The notes under the pieces: model-generated
What the model saw: the letters and a program-made list of their open reading frames with translations, nothing else
The model's database searches: none
What the model was told of the DNA's origin: nothing
Assembly: GCF_050389775.1 (NCBI RefSeq)
Contig: NZ_CP177144.1
Span: 2,852,001 to 2,916,000 of the forward strand
Reading direction: 5' to 3'
DNA length: 64,000 bases
Source of the DNA: Marinibacterium sp050389775
GTDB taxonomy: Bacteria; Pseudomonadota; Alphaproteobacteria; Rhodobacterales; Rhodobacteraceae
Shown here: positions 25,062 to 34,168 of the stretch, piece by piece
Numbering within the stretch: the first letter of the stretch is position 1
Layout: each line of letters begins with the position of its first letter
Translations under genes and position numbers: made by a program

Positions 25062-26071
25062 GTGCTGTCGCGCACGACCAGCTCGACATCGACGGTCAGC
25101 ACCTGGCCACCGGCCGGCGCCGGGGCCTGGCCGCCCAGCCGGTCCAGCAGCAGCTGCGCGGCCCGTGCGCCCAGCTGGCGGCGGAACTGGCGGATCGTGG
25201 TCAGGGCCGGCACGTAATATTCCGACAGCTCGATATCGTCGAACCCCACGACCGACAGGTCCTGCGGCACCCGCAGACCGGCGGCATTCAGCGTCGAGAT
25301 CAGGCCAAAGGCCACCTGGTCGGAGGCGCAGAAGACGGCCGTCGGCCGGTGGCGCATCTCAATGATCCGCCGGGCCGCCTCGCGCCCCGATTCCAGCGAG
25401 AAATCGCCCCGGATGATCCAGTCGTCGCGGGCGGGCAGGTCCAGCCGGGCGCGTTCCTCCAGCATGCCCTGGCGGCGGGCATGGGTCAGCACGTTGTCTT
25501 CGGGCCCGGTGACATGGGCAATCTGGCGGTGACCCAGGTCGTGCAGGTGGCGCACGGCCAGCCGCGCACCCTGGACATTGTCGCTGCGCACCGAGGGCAG
25601 GGGCGTGTCCTGGACCCATTCGCAGGCAAAGATCATCCGGTCGGTCGCGCCCTGGGCGGCAAATTCCTCCATCGTGGCCGGGGTCAGCCCGCCGTCGAGG
25701 CTGATGATCCCGTCGACCCGGGCCAGCGAGTAATCGACCAGCCGGCGGTTGGCGGCCGCCGGGCCGCGGGTGTCGGCGATCAGCACCGAGTAATCGGTTT
25801 CCATGAACACCCCCGAGATGCCGGCGAGGATCTGGCTGAAGAAGGGGTTGGACAGGTAGGGCACCAGGATGAGCACCGCTCCCGCCCGCTGCATGCGCAG
25901 GTTGCGCGCCGCGTGGTTGACCCGGTAGCCCGTCGCGCGGATCGCCTCGAACACCGCCTTGCGGGTCTCTTCCGACAGCTTCTCGGGCGTCGACAAGGCC
26001 CGGCTGACCGTCGCGGTCGAAACCCGCGCGGCCTGGGCAACATCCTGGATCCTAACCGTTTTCTGAACCAT
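25043..26071 (-). CDS. LacI-family transcriptional regulator
   Basis: 342 aa. N-terminal LacI HTH RIQDVAQAARVSTATVSRAL (7-26) with hinge helix NHAARNLRM (~52-60), then a periplasmic-binding-protein-like sugar domain (LVPYLSNPFFSQILAGI; VVGFDDIELSEYYVPALTTI). LacI proteins bind operators such as TGTAAACGNTTACA and leave when a sugar binds. Two such operators lie in the 212 bp between this gene and the divergent sugar importer operon. Direct control of that operon, and of itself, is therefore very likely. Ribosome-binding site AGGGG close to the ATG. The stop codon is part of a 21-bp tandem repeat that continues downstream. Confidence 0.93.
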   Translation of the reverse strand: MVQKTVRIQDVAQAARVSTATVSRALSTPEKLSEETRKAVFEAIRATGYRVNHAARNLRMQRAGAVLILVPYLSNPFFSQILAGISGVFMETDYSVLIADTRGPAAANRRLVDYSLARVDGIISLDGGLTPATMEEFAAQGATDRMIFACEWVQDTPLPSVRSDNVQGARLAVRHLHDLGHRQIAHVTGPEDNVLTHARRQGMLEERARLDLPARDDWIIRGDFSLESGREAARRIIEMRHRPTAVFCASDQVAFGLISTLNAAGLRVPQDLSVVGFDDIELSEYYVPALTTIRQFRRQLGARAAQLLLDRLGGQAPAPAGGQVLTVDVELVVRDSTAAPPA

Positions 26072-26128
26072 TCCCCTGTCCCGTTCCTGCTGACGTCCGC
26101 TCGATTTGCTTATGCGCGATACGATGGC

Positions 26129-26134
26129 TTGACA
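26129..26134 (+). promoter_or_regulatory. -35 box of the xylo/arabino-oligosaccharide operon
   Basis: A perfect TTGACA. No good -10 is seen at 16-18 bp (region AATGGT...). The first LacI operator starts 27 bp after the box, over the expected -10/+1 region, consistent with repression. Low certainty for the exact promoter. Confidence 0.4.
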
Positions 26135-26160
26135 CGAATCTCCTCACGGCAAATGGTACA

Positions 26161-26174
26161 TGTAATCGTTTGCA
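26161..26174. promoter_or_regulatory. LacI-family operator O1
   Basis: TGTAATCGTTTGCA, flanked as ACA-TG...CA-TGCC. Read on the other strand it is TGCAAACGATTACA, i.e. the same half-site order as O2 at 26217, with the CG centre characteristic of LacI-family operators. Confidence 0.8.
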
Positions 26175-26216
26175 TGCCAAGACGGAGAAGCATCGGGCCG
26201 CAATTGACCCTGAACA

Positions 26217-26230
26217 TGTAAACGATTTCA
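26217..26230. promoter_or_regulatory. LacI-family operator O2
   Basis: TGTAAACGATTTCA, again flanked by ACA and TGC. Its centre is 56 bp from that of O1, between five and six helical turns, so looping or co-operative binding of a LacI tetramer or pair of dimers is possible. Confidence 0.8.
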
Positions 26231-26283
26231 TGCGGGTGGAGGCCCGCAGCATATTCCGGGCGCAAGCCCGAAGGGAGGACGAC

Positions 26284-27516
26284 ATGAAATCAATCCGCAA
26301 CGCCTTTTGGGCGGGCACGGCGCTGTGCGCGGCATCGGCCGTTTCGGCCACGGAACTGGAAGTGACGCATTGGTGGACATCGGGCGGCGAGGCGGCGGCC
26401 GTGGCGGAATTTGCCAAGGCTTTCGACGCGACGGGCAACACCTGGGTCGACGGGGCGATTGCCGGGTCGGGCGGCACGGCCCGGCCGATCATCGTCAGCC
26501 GGATCATCGGCGGTGATCCGATGGGCGCGTTCCAGTTCAACCATGGCCGCCAGGCCGAGGAACTGATCGAGGCCGGCCTTCTGCGCGACATGACGGCCGT
26601 GGCCGAGGCCGAGGGCTGGAAGGACATCGTCAACCCGCCGTCGCTGCTCGATGCCTGCACCGTCGATGGCAAGATCTACTGCGCGCCGGTCAACATCCAT
26701 TCGTGGCAGTGGATCTGGCTGTCGAACAAGGCCTTCGAGGATGCCGGCGTGGCGGTGCCGACCAACTGGGAGGAATTCGTCGATGCCAACGAGGCGCTGC
26801 GGGCGGCCGGCAAGCAGCCCCTGGCCCTGGGCGGTCAGCCCTGGCAGAGCGCGGGGCTGTTCAACGTGCTGCTGGCCACGATCGGCGGGCCGGAGGTGCT
26901 GCAGCAGGTCTATGGCGACGGTGACACCGACGTGGCGGCCGGCGAAAAGATCCTGGGCGTGTTCAACGCCGCCGCCCATGCCCGCGACATGGCGCAGGGG
27001 TCCAGCATCCAGGACTGGAACCAGGCCACCAACCTGGTGATCACCGATGCCGCCGGCGGCCAGGTGATGGGCGACTGGGCGCAGGGCGAATTTGCCGTGG
27101 CCGGAGAGGTCGCGGGCCAGGATTACACCTGCCTGCCGGGGCTGGGCATGAACGAGGTCATCTCGACCGGGGGGGATGCCTTCTACTTCCCGGTGGTCGA
27201 CGACCCCGAGATCACCGCCGCCCAGGACGTGCTGGCCGCGACCCTGCTGGCGCCGGAAACCCAGGTAGCCTTCAACCTCAAGAAGGGGTCGTTGCCGGTG
27301 CGCGGCGATGTCGACCTGGATACGGCCAATGATTGCATGAAGAAGGGCCTGGAGATCCTGGCCTCGGGCAACACGCTGCCCGACGTGAACATGCTGAACA
27401 CCGAAGACACCAACAACCAGCTGAACGATCTCTTTGTCGAGTTCTTCAACGACCCGTCGATCACCGCCGAGGATGCCCAGGAGCGTTTCGTGCGGATCGT
27501 CAAGAACAAGGACTGA
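26284..27516 (+). CDS. ABC transporter sugar-binding protein (periplasmic)
   Basis: 410 aa. Sec signal peptide at 1-~22 (MKSIRNAFWAGTALCAASAV, cleavage after VSA), then TELEVTHWWTSGGEAAAVAE, the start of a CUT1 family-1 sugar-binding protein. C-terminal GSLPVRGDVD and the length of both lobes are normal. The start at 26284 follows GGGAGGACG. The longer frame to 26170 runs through the operators. First gene of the LacI-controlled operon. A 15-bp-stem hairpin follows the stop. Ligand probably a xylo- or arabino-oligosaccharide, judging from GH43 downstream. Confidence 0.92.
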   Translation: MKSIRNAFWAGTALCAASAVSATELEVTHWWTSGGEAAAVAEFAKAFDATGNTWVDGAIAGSGGTARPIIVSRIIGGDPMGAFQFNHGRQAEELIEAGLLRDMTAVAEAEGWKDIVNPPSLLDACTVDGKIYCAPVNIHSWQWIWLSNKAFEDAGVAVPTNWEEFVDANEALRAAGKQPLALGGQPWQSAGLFNVLLATIGGPEVLQQVYGDGDTDVAAGEKILGVFNAAAHARDMAQGSSIQDWNQATNLVITDAAGGQVMGDWAQGEFAVAGEVAGQDYTCLPGLGMNEVISTGGDAFYFPVVDDPEITAAQDVLAATLLAPETQVAFNLKKGSLPVRGDVDLDTANDCMKKGLEILASGNTLPDVNMLNTEDTNNQLNDLFVEFFNDPSITAEDAQERFVRIVKNKD

Positions 27517-27549
27517 TCCCGGCCCGCAGCGGCCTGGCGCCGCTCCACC

Positions 27550-27582
27550 GGTCCCGGTCCGCCCATAGGGCGGGCCGGGACC
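27550..27582 (+). other. intercistronic stem-loop after the binding-protein gene
   Basis: GGTCCCGGTCCGCCC (27550-27564) pairs with GGGCGGGCCGGGACC (27568-27582): 15 bp, one G-U pair, loop ATA. No U-run. Same position relative to the binding-protein and permease genes as the loop at 3571-3603. Probably stabilises the binding-protein message. Confidence 0.75.
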
Positions 27583-27615
27583 CTTCCGCAAAGACCTGAC
27601 TGCAAGGACCCGCCC

Positions 27616-28506
27616 ATGGCGACGGACCGTCCGCTCAGCCTGTTCCGCAACATGGCCGCCAAGATCGCGGCCATCCCGATGATCCTGACCGCTTCGGTGG
27701 TCTTCGTCGGCGGAACGATCTGGACCATCACCTATTCCTTCACCAATTCCAAACTGCTGCCGCGGGCCAATTTCGTCGGTCTCGATCAATATGAACGGCT
27801 GTGGTCGACCAACCGCTGGGTCGTGTCGCTGGAAAACCTGCTGATCTACGGGCTGTGCTCGCTGGTGCTCAGCTTTGTCATCGGCTTTGTCCTGGCGGCC
27901 CTGCTGGATCAAAAGATCCGCTACGAAGACGCCTTTCGCACGATCCTGCTCTATCCCTTTGCACTGTCCTTCATCGTCACGGGCCTCGTCTGGCAATGGA
28001 TCCTGAACCCCGATTTCGGCATCCAGGGCATTGTGCGGGGCATGGGCTGGGAAAGCTTCACCTTCGATCCACTCTACAACCCCGACATCGTCATCTTTGG
28101 CGTGCTGATCGCCGGGCTGTGGCAGGGCACCGGGCTGATCATGGTGCTGATGCTGGCCGGCCTGCGCGGCATCGACCAGGAGATCTGGAAGGCCAGCCGC
28201 GTCGACGGTATTCCGGCCTGGAAGACCTATATCTTCATCGTCATCCCGATGATGCGCCCCGTCTTCATCACCACGCTGGTCATCATCGCAAGCGGCATCG
28301 TGCGGCTTTACGACCTGATCGTGGCCCAGACCGGGGGCGGGCCGGGCCTCGCCTCGGAAGTGCCGGCGAAATACGTCTATGACTACATGTTCCAGGGCCA
28401 GAACCTGGGCCAGGGCTTTGCCGCGTCGACGATGATGCTGCTGGCCGTGGCCATCGTGGTCATCCCCTGGGCCATGCTCGAATTCGGAGGGCGGAAACGT
28501 GGGTAA
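27616..28506 (+). CDS. carbohydrate ABC transporter permease, MalF type
   Basis: 296 aa with six membrane segments (first ~17-38, IAAIPMILTASVVFVGGTIW). EAA motif EIWKASRVDGIPAWKTYIF at ~195-213. CUT1 family, partner of the next gene, whose GTG start lies 8 bp inside this gene. AAGGA ribosome-binding site. Confidence 0.9.
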   Translation: MATDRPLSLFRNMAAKIAAIPMILTASVVFVGGTIWTITYSFTNSKLLPRANFVGLDQYERLWSTNRWVVSLENLLIYGLCSLVLSFVIGFVLAALLDQKIRYEDAFRTILLYPFALSFIVTGLVWQWILNPDFGIQGIVRGMGWESFTFDPLYNPDIVIFGVLIAGLWQGTGLIMVLMLAGLRGIDQEIWKASRVDGIPAWKTYIFIVIPMMRPVFITTLVIIASGIVRLYDLIVAQTGGGPGLASEVPAKYVYDYMFQGQNLGQGFAASTMMLLAVAIVVIPWAMLEFGGRKRG

Positions 28507-29428
28507 CAAGACCGCAACCATGCCCGAGTTCACCTATGACCGCGCGCTCGAAGGCCCCGCCGGACCCAAGCCGAAAAAGCGCCTGTCGCGGCGCAACATC
28601 ATGATCTACGGCACGTTGATCGTGGTGAGCCTGTATTACCTGCTGCCGCTCTACGTGATGGTCGTGACCTCGCTGAAGGGCATGCCCGAGATCCGCCTGG
28701 GCAACATCTTCGCGCCCCCGATGGAGATCACGTTCGAGCCCTGGGTCAAGGCCTGGGCCGAAGCCTGCACGGGGCTGAATTGCGATGGCTTGTCGCGCGG
28801 GTTCTGGAACTCGGTGCGCATCACCATGCCGTCGGTGATCCTGTCCATCGCCATCGCCTCGGTCAACGGCTACGCGCTGGCCAACTGGCGGTTCAAGGGG
28901 GCGGATATCTTCTTTACCATCCTGATCTTCGGGGCCTTCATCCCGTACCAGGTGATGCTCTACCCGATCGTGATCATGCTGCGCGAGATCGGCCTTTACG
29001 GCACGCTCTGGGGGCTGGTGCTGGTGCATTCGGTCTTCGGCATGCCGATCCTGACGCTCTTGTTCCGCAACTACTTCACGTCCTTGCCCGAGGAGCTCTT
29101 CAAGGCCGCCCGCGTCGATGGCGCCGGGTTCTGGGGGATCTACTTCCGCATCATGCTGCCCATGTCGCTGCCGATCTTCGTGGTGGCCATGATCCTGCAA
29201 GTCACTGGGATCTGGAACGATTTCCTCTTCGGCGTGGTCTATACCAAGCCCGAATTCTACCCGATGACCGTGCAGCTCAACAACATCGTCAACTCCGTCC
29301 AGGGGGTGAAGGAATACAACGTCAACATGGCCGCCACGCTGCTGACCGGGCTGGTGCCGCTGGTCATCTACTTCGTGTCCGGCAAGCTCTTCGTGCGCGG
29401 CATCGCCGCCGGCGCGGTCAAGGGCTGA
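28499..29428 (+). CDS. carbohydrate ABC transporter permease, MalG type (GTG start)
   Basis: 309 aa. It begins with GTG at 28499, which is preceded by GGAGGGCGG at a good distance and overlaps the previous gene by 8 bp. An ATG seven codons further in has no ribosome-binding site. About 35 cytoplasmic residues precede the first membrane segment (IMIYGTLIVVSLYYLLPLYV). EAA motif ELFKAARVDGAGFWGIYFR. It has a longer periplasmic loop with two Cys (EACTGLNCDG, ~84-93), uncommon in the family. Forms the channel with the MalF-type subunit. Confidence 0.9.
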   Translation: MGNKTATMPEFTYDRALEGPAGPKPKKRLSRRNIMIYGTLIVVSLYYLLPLYVMVVTSLKGMPEIRLGNIFAPPMEITFEPWVKAWAEACTGLNCDGLSRGFWNSVRITMPSVILSIAIASVNGYALANWRFKGADIFFTILIFGAFIPYQVMLYPIVIMLREIGLYGTLWGLVLVHSVFGMPILTLLFRNYFTSLPEELFKAARVDGAGFWGIYFRIMLPMSLPIFVVAMILQVTGIWNDFLFGVVYTKPEFYPMTVQLNNIVNSVQGVKEYNVNMAATLLTGLVPLVIYFVSGKLFVRGIAAGAVKG

Positions 29429-29441
29429 GGGGAGGATTTCC

Positions 29442-30527
29442 ATGGAACCCAGCATTTCCATCCGCAACCTGGCGCTGAACTTCGGCGCGCTGAGGGTGCT
29501 CGACGATCTCAACCTCGACGTGGGGCAGGGGGAATTCGTGGTCCTGCTGGGGTCGTCGGGCTGTGGCAAGTCGACCCTGCTGAACTGCATCGCGGGCCTT
29601 CTGGACGTGACCGAGGGCCAGATCTTCATCAACGGGCGCAACGTGACCTGGGAAGAGCCCTCGCAGCGCGGCATCGGCATGGTGTTTCAATCCTACGCGC
29701 TCTATCCGCAGATGACCGTCGAGGGGAACCTGTCCTTCGGCCTGAAAAATGCCCGCATCCCCAAGGCCGAGATCGCCGACCGGGTCGCCCGGGCGGCCAG
29801 GACACTGCAGATCGAACCCCTGCTCAAGCGCAAGCCCGCGGCCCTGTCGGGTGGCCAGCGTCAGCGGGTGGCCATCGGGCGCGCCCTGGTGCGCGATGTC
29901 GATGTCTTTCTCTTCGACGAGCCACTGTCCAACCTTGATGCCAAGCTGCGCGCCGATCTGCGGGTCGAGATCAAGCAGCTGCACCAGCGCCTGCGCAACA
30001 CGATGATCTATGTCACCCATGACCAGACCGAGGCCATGACCCTGGCCGACCGCATCGCCATCATGCGCGGCGGCCAGGTGCTGCAGTTCGACACCCCCAA
30101 CGAGATCTACAACCGCCCGGCCTCGCGCTACGTGGCCGAGTTCATCGGCTCGCCGACGATGAATTTCCTCGAAGGCACCGTCGACCTGTCGGCCGCGCCG
30201 CGGTTTGCCGGGGAACAGGGCGAATTCGCCCTCGACGGCTATGATTTCGTCCGCCGGCCCCAGGGCGGGCCGGCGGCCTTCGGCATCCGGCCCGAACATA
30301 TCGCCACCGGGGCCGCGGCCGGGGCCAAGCCCATCCGCTTCGACACCCGCGTCGACCTGGTCGAGCCGCTGGGGTCCGACACGCTGGCCTGGGTGCATGC
30401 CGGGGCCCAGCCCTTCTGGGTGCGGCTCGACGGCCAGTCGGCCATCCGGCCCGGCGACCAGCTGCCCATCGGGTTCGACCCCGCCCGGGCCAATCTCTTC
30501 GATACGCAAACCGAGGCCCGGCTCTAG
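29442..30527 (+). CDS. sugar ABC transporter ATP-binding protein (MalK/UgpC type)
   Basis: 361 aa. Walker A LGSSGCGKST (36-45), Q-loop FQSYALYP, signature LSGGQRQR (135-142), Walker B VFLFDEP, switch YVTHDQTEAM. C-terminal TOBE/MalK domain with IRPEHI. All residues for ATP hydrolysis present. GGGGAGGA upstream of the ATG, 13 bp after the permease stop. Completes the importer of the LacI-controlled operon. Confidence 0.93.
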   Translation: MEPSISIRNLALNFGALRVLDDLNLDVGQGEFVVLLGSSGCGKSTLLNCIAGLLDVTEGQIFINGRNVTWEEPSQRGIGMVFQSYALYPQMTVEGNLSFGLKNARIPKAEIADRVARAARTLQIEPLLKRKPAALSGGQRQRVAIGRALVRDVDVFLFDEPLSNLDAKLRADLRVEIKQLHQRLRNTMIYVTHDQTEAMTLADRIAIMRGGQVLQFDTPNEIYNRPASRYVAEFIGSPTMNFLEGTVDLSAAPRFAGEQGEFALDGYDFVRRPQGGPAAFGIRPEHIATGAAAGAKPIRFDTRVDLVEPLGSDTLAWVHAGAQPFWVRLDGQSAIRPGDQLPIGFDPARANLFDTQTEARL

Positions 30528-30555
30528 GCCCGGCCCTGACAAGGACAGGACGATC

Positions 30556-31305
30556 ATGGACGTTTCCTACCAGCTCTATTCCTCGCGCGATGCCGGCCCC
30601 TGGGCCGAGACGCTCAAGACCCTCGCCGGGGCGGGCTATACCCAGGTCGAAGGTTTCGGCGGGGTCTATGATGACGCCCCGGGCTTCAAGGCCCTGCTCG
30701 ATGCCAACGGGCTGACCATGCCGTCGGGCCATTTCTTCCCCGTCGGGGCTTTCGAAGACGGGCTGGCCGACACGCTGGCCGCGGCCAAGGCCCTGGGGAT
30801 GCAGCGGCTGTTCTGCCCCGCGCCCGAGGACATGTACCGCAACGGGGCCGATGCCGCGGCCTGGATCGACCTGGCCCGGCGGCTGGAAACGGCCGGCCGG
30901 AAGGTGCGCGATGCCGGGCTGCGCTTTGGCTGGCACAACCACCATTGGGAATTCATGCCCCTGCCGGGCGGCGAGATCGCCATGGACCTGATGCTGGAAC
31001 ATGCGCCGTCGATCGAATGGGAAATGGACGTGGCCTGGGTGGTGCGCGGCGGGGCCGATCCGCTGGCCTATATCGCCGAACACGGCGACCGGATCACCAC
31101 GGCCCATGTCAAGGATATCGCGCCCCAGGGCGAATGCACCGACGAGGACGGCTGGGCCGACGTGGGCCAGGGCACGATGGACTGGCCGGCGCTGATGGCC
31201 GCGCTGCGGGGGGCCGGGGTCGATCTCTTCGTGATGGAACATGACAAGCCGTCCGATGCCAATCGCTTTGCCACGCGGTCCATCGCCGCCTTCAAGACCT
31301 TCTGA
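30556..31305 (+). CDS. sugar phosphate isomerase/epimerase family protein (xylose isomerase-like TIM barrel)
   Basis: 249 aa AP-endonuclease-2-type barrel. Metal-site candidates are the His residues of FGWHNHHWEF (~130) and TAHVKDI (~195), the Glu of SIEWEMDVAWVV and the Glu of VMEHDKP. Members isomerise or epimerise sugars or inosose-like ketones. Several recently described ones carry out beta-elimination on 3-keto glycosides made by a Gfo/Idh/MocA partner. Such a partner starts 10 bp downstream. A longer frame upstream (from 30205) overlaps the ATPase and is a shadow. Ribosome-binding site AAGGACAGGA. Cytoplasmic. Confidence 0.85.
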   Translation: MDVSYQLYSSRDAGPWAETLKTLAGAGYTQVEGFGGVYDDAPGFKALLDANGLTMPSGHFFPVGAFEDGLADTLAAAKALGMQRLFCPAPEDMYRNGADAAAWIDLARRLETAGRKVRDAGLRFGWHNHHWEFMPLPGGEIAMDLMLEHAPSIEWEMDVAWVVRGGADPLAYIAEHGDRITTAHVKDIAPQGECTDEDGWADVGQGTMDWPALMAALRGAGVDLFVMEHDKPSDANRFATRSIAAFKTF

Positions 31306-31315
31306 GGACCATTCC

Positions 31316-32437
31316 ATGAGCAAGACACTGGGCATCGGCGTCATCGGCTGCGGCAACATCTCGGCCGCCTACATGCGCCTCGCGCCGCTCTTCAAGGGCA
31401 TCGAGATGCGCGCCTGCGCCGACATGAGCGACGAGGCGGCCCGGCTGCGGGCCGAAGAGTTCACCCTGCGCGCCGAGACCGTCGAGGGCCTCCTGGCCGC
31501 CGACGACATCGACATCGTCGTCAACCTCACCGTGCCCAACGCGCATTTCGAGGTCTCCCGCGCCGTTCTCGAAGCCGGCAAGCATGTCTATTCCGAAAAG
31601 CCCTTCGTGCTGACCCGCGAGGAAGGCGCGGCGCTCAAGTCCATCGCCGCCGGGAAGGGCCTGCGCGTGGGCTCGGCCCCCGATACCTTCCTGGGCGGCG
31701 CCCATCAGCTGGCCCGCCACCTGGTCGATACCGGCGCCATGGGGCGCATCGCCTCGGGCACCTGCTTCGTGCAATCGCCGGGCATGGAGATGTGGCACCC
31801 CAATCCCGACTTCTTCTTCCAGCCCGGCGGCGGCCCGATCCTCGATCTCGGCCCCTATTACGTCTCCAACCTGGTCCAGCTGCTGGGCCCGGTGAAACGC
31901 GTCACGGCGATGTCGTCCTCGGCCCGGGCCGAGCGCACGATCACGTCCCAGCCGCGCTTCGGCGAAAAGATCCCCGTGGGCACGCCAACGACGATCCACG
32001 CCATCCTGGCCTTCGAAAGCGGCGCCCAGGTGACCTATTGCGCCAGCTGGGATGTCTGGGAACACGGCCATTCCAACATGGAGCTCTACGGGCTGGACGG
32101 CACGCTGCACGTGCCCGATCCGAACTTCTTCGGCGGCGAGGTGCGCATGACCCGGCAGGGCGCCTTCGTGAACCCCGGCCTGGCCTGGGATCATCCCTTT
32201 GCCGTGGCCAATGACAACGGCCGGGCCAATTACCGGGCCGCCGGGCTGGCCGACATGGCCCAGGCCATCGTCGAAGACCGGCCGCACCGCTGTTCCGACG
32301 ATTTCGCCCTGCACGTGGTCGATGTCATGACGGCCATCCTGGCCTCGGGCGAAGAGGGGGCGTTCAAGGACATCACCACGCCCTGCGACCGGCCCCAGGC
32401 GCTGGATCCCGACGCCGCCCGCGCCCTGCTGGCCTGA
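31316..32437 (+). CDS. Gfo/Idh/MocA-family oxidoreductase
   Basis: 373 aa. N-terminal Rossmann fold IGVIGCGNISAAYM (7-20) for NAD(P). The EKPFVLTREE motif (Lys of the EKP signature) is at ~95. GGPILDLGPYYVSNLVQLLG is at ~175-195, with the Asp-x-Gly-x-Tyr pattern near the active site. The family oxidises sugar or cyclitol hydroxyls, often at C3. Placed directly after a TIM-barrel isomerase/epimerase, suggesting the two act on one substrate. It differs from the second family member at 36069 in the EKP context and in length. The start at 31316 was chosen by position after the previous stop; GAGGACC upstream. Confidence 0.88.
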   Translation: MSKTLGIGVIGCGNISAAYMRLAPLFKGIEMRACADMSDEAARLRAEEFTLRAETVEGLLAADDIDIVVNLTVPNAHFEVSRAVLEAGKHVYSEKPFVLTREEGAALKSIAAGKGLRVGSAPDTFLGGAHQLARHLVDTGAMGRIASGTCFVQSPGMEMWHPNPDFFFQPGGGPILDLGPYYVSNLVQLLGPVKRVTAMSSSARAERTITSQPRFGEKIPVGTPTTIHAILAFESGAQVTYCASWDVWEHGHSNMELYGLDGTLHVPDPNFFGGEVRMTRQGAFVNPGLAWDHPFAVANDNGRANYRAAGLADMAQAIVEDRPHRCSDDFALHVVDVMTAILASGEEGAFKDITTPCDRPQALDPDAARALLA

Positions 32438-32572
32438 GCCCATGATCCGTGCCGTGCCCGGCCATGTCACGCCCCGTTCCGGCTGCCGCCCGGTGCGGCC
32501 GGGCCGGGCCGCCTCCGGTCGAACGACCCCGGGCGGCGGCCCACCGCGTCTTTGCAAGCGACAGGTGTCCCG

Positions 32573-34168
32573 ATGATCCGCAATCCGATCCTGCCGGGGT
32601 TCAACCCCGATCCCTCGATCTGCCGCAGGGGCGAGACCTATTACATCGCCACCTCGACCTTCGAATGGTTCCCGGGCGTTCAGATCCATCGCTCGACCGA
32701 CCTGGTCAACTGGGACCTGGCCTGCCGCCCGCTGTCGCGCCCCGCCCAGCTGGACATGCGCGGCAATCCCGACAGCTGCGGGGTCTGGGCGCCCTGCCTG
32801 TCCTGGGCCGATGACCGGTTCTGGCTGGTCTACACCGATGTCAAACGGCTGGACGGCAATTTCAAGGACGCCCACAATTACATCGTCACCGCGCCCGGGA
32901 TCGACGGCCCCTGGAGCGACCCGGTTTACGTCAGCTCGCACGGGTTCGATCCCTCGCTCTTTCACGACGAGGACGGGCGCAAATGGTTCCTGGTGCTGCA
33001 ATGGAACCATGTCTCGGCCTCGGTCGGGGGCAAGCCCCGGACCTCGGCCTTTGACGGCATCCTGTTGCAGGAATGGTCCGAGACAGACGGGCTGATCGGC
33101 ACGCCCGAGGTCATCTTTACCGGCAGCCACCTGGGCCTGACCGAAGGCCCGCACCTCTACCGGCGGGATGGCTGGTATTACCTGACCGTGGCCGAAGGCG
33201 GCACGGGTTATGACCATGCCGTGACCATGGCCCGGTCGCGCGACATCCGCGGCCCCTACGAGCTGCATCCCGACACCCACCTGATCACCGCGCGCAACAC
33301 GCCCGACCATCCGTTGCAGCGGGCCGGGCATGGCCAGATCGTCGAGACGCCCGACGGCCAGACCTATCACACCCATCTCTGCGCGCGGCCCTTGCCCGGG
33401 CGCTGTTCGCCGCTGGGCCGCGAGACGGCGATCCAGAAATGCGAATGGCGCGCGGATGGCTGGCTGTATCTCGACGGGGGCGGCCGGCTGCCCGAGGTGC
33501 TGGTCGAGCCGCCGGTGCCGGCCACGCCGCGCCCGCCCGCGCGGATCGACCGCAGGTTCACCGGCACCGCCCTGCCGCCCGAATTCCAGTGGCTGCGCAC
33601 GCCCCAACCCGAGCGGATCTTTTCGCTGACCGGGCAGGCGCTGCGGCTGACCGGGCGGGAAAGCATCGGCTCGTGGTTCGAACAATCCCTGGTCGCCCGC
33701 CGGCAAGAGCACCTGAGCTATCGCGCGGCGACCGAGCTGACCGCTTTCGACCCGGTGACCTATCAGCAGGCCGCCGGGCTGACGACCTATTACAACCGGC
33801 ACAAGTTCCATTTCCTGGCCGTGTCGCATCATGCCGATATCGGCCGGTGCCTGATGATCCTGTCCTGCCCGGGCGACTGGCCCGATGGCCGGCTGCAATT
33901 CCCGGCCGAGCCGCTGGCCCTGCAGGACGGGCCGGTCGAGCTGGCCGTGACGGTCGACCGGGCCACCCAGCAGTTCCACTATCGCCAGGGCGGCAGCTGG
34001 AAGCCCCATGGCCCGCCGCTCGATGCCGCCGTGATCTCGGACGAGGGCGGGCGGGGCGAACACGGGTCCTTCACCGGGGCCTTTGTCGGCATGATGGCCT
34101 TTGACATCACCGGCCATGGCATGACCGCCGATTTCCCGCGCTTTTCCTACGCGCCGGAGGGCAGCTGA
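32573..34168 (+). CDS. glycoside hydrolase family 43 (beta-xylosidase / arabinofuranosidase)
   Basis: 531 aa. An N-terminal five-bladed propeller (to ~300) has the catalytic base Asp13 in FNPDPSICR, the pKa-modulating Asp126 in GFDPSLFHDEDG and the acid Glu191 in LTEGPHLYR. A C-terminal beta-sandwich (~330-531), as in XynB-type beta-xylosidases, contributes to the active site. No signal peptide: it acts on imported oligosaccharides. A TTG seven codons upstream opens the same frame, but the ATG at 32573 matches the usual N-terminus (MIRNPILPGFNPDPS). Spaced 135 bp from the oxidoreductase. The stop overlaps the next ATG (TGATG). Specificity between beta-1,4-xylosidase and alpha-L-arabinofuranosidase cannot be decided here. 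Confidence 0.92.
   Translation: MIRNPILPGFNPDPSICRRGETYYIATSTFEWFPGVQIHRSTDLVNWDLACRPLSRPAQLDMRGNPDSCGVWAPCLSWADDRFWLVYTDVKRLDGNFKDAHNYIVTAPGIDGPWSDPVYVSSHGFDPSLFHDEDGRKWFLVLQWNHVSASVGGKPRTSAFDGILLQEWSETDGLIGTPEVIFTGSHLGLTEGPHLYRRDGWYYLTVAEGGTGYDHAVTMARSRDIRGPYELHPDTHLITARNTPDHPLQRAGHGQIVETPDGQTYHTHLCARPLPGRCSPLGRETAIQKCEWRADGWLYLDGGGRLPEVLVEPPVPATPRPPARIDRRFTGTALPPEFQWLRTPQPERIFSLTGQALRLTGRESIGSWFEQSLVARRQEHLSYRAATELTAFDPVTYQQAAGLTTYYNRHKFHFLAVSHHADIGRCLMILSCPGDWPDGRLQFPAEPLALQDGPVELAVTVDRATQQFHYRQGGSWKPHGPPLDAAVISDEGGRGEHGSFTGAFVGMMAFDITGHGMTADFPRFSYAPEGS

Noticed and set aside
24613..25089. 158-aa minus-strand frame with RWPDLRF heptapeptide repeats
   Set aside because: The heptapeptide is just the 21-bp DNA repeat read in one frame. 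It overlaps the end of the LacI gene and has no start signals.
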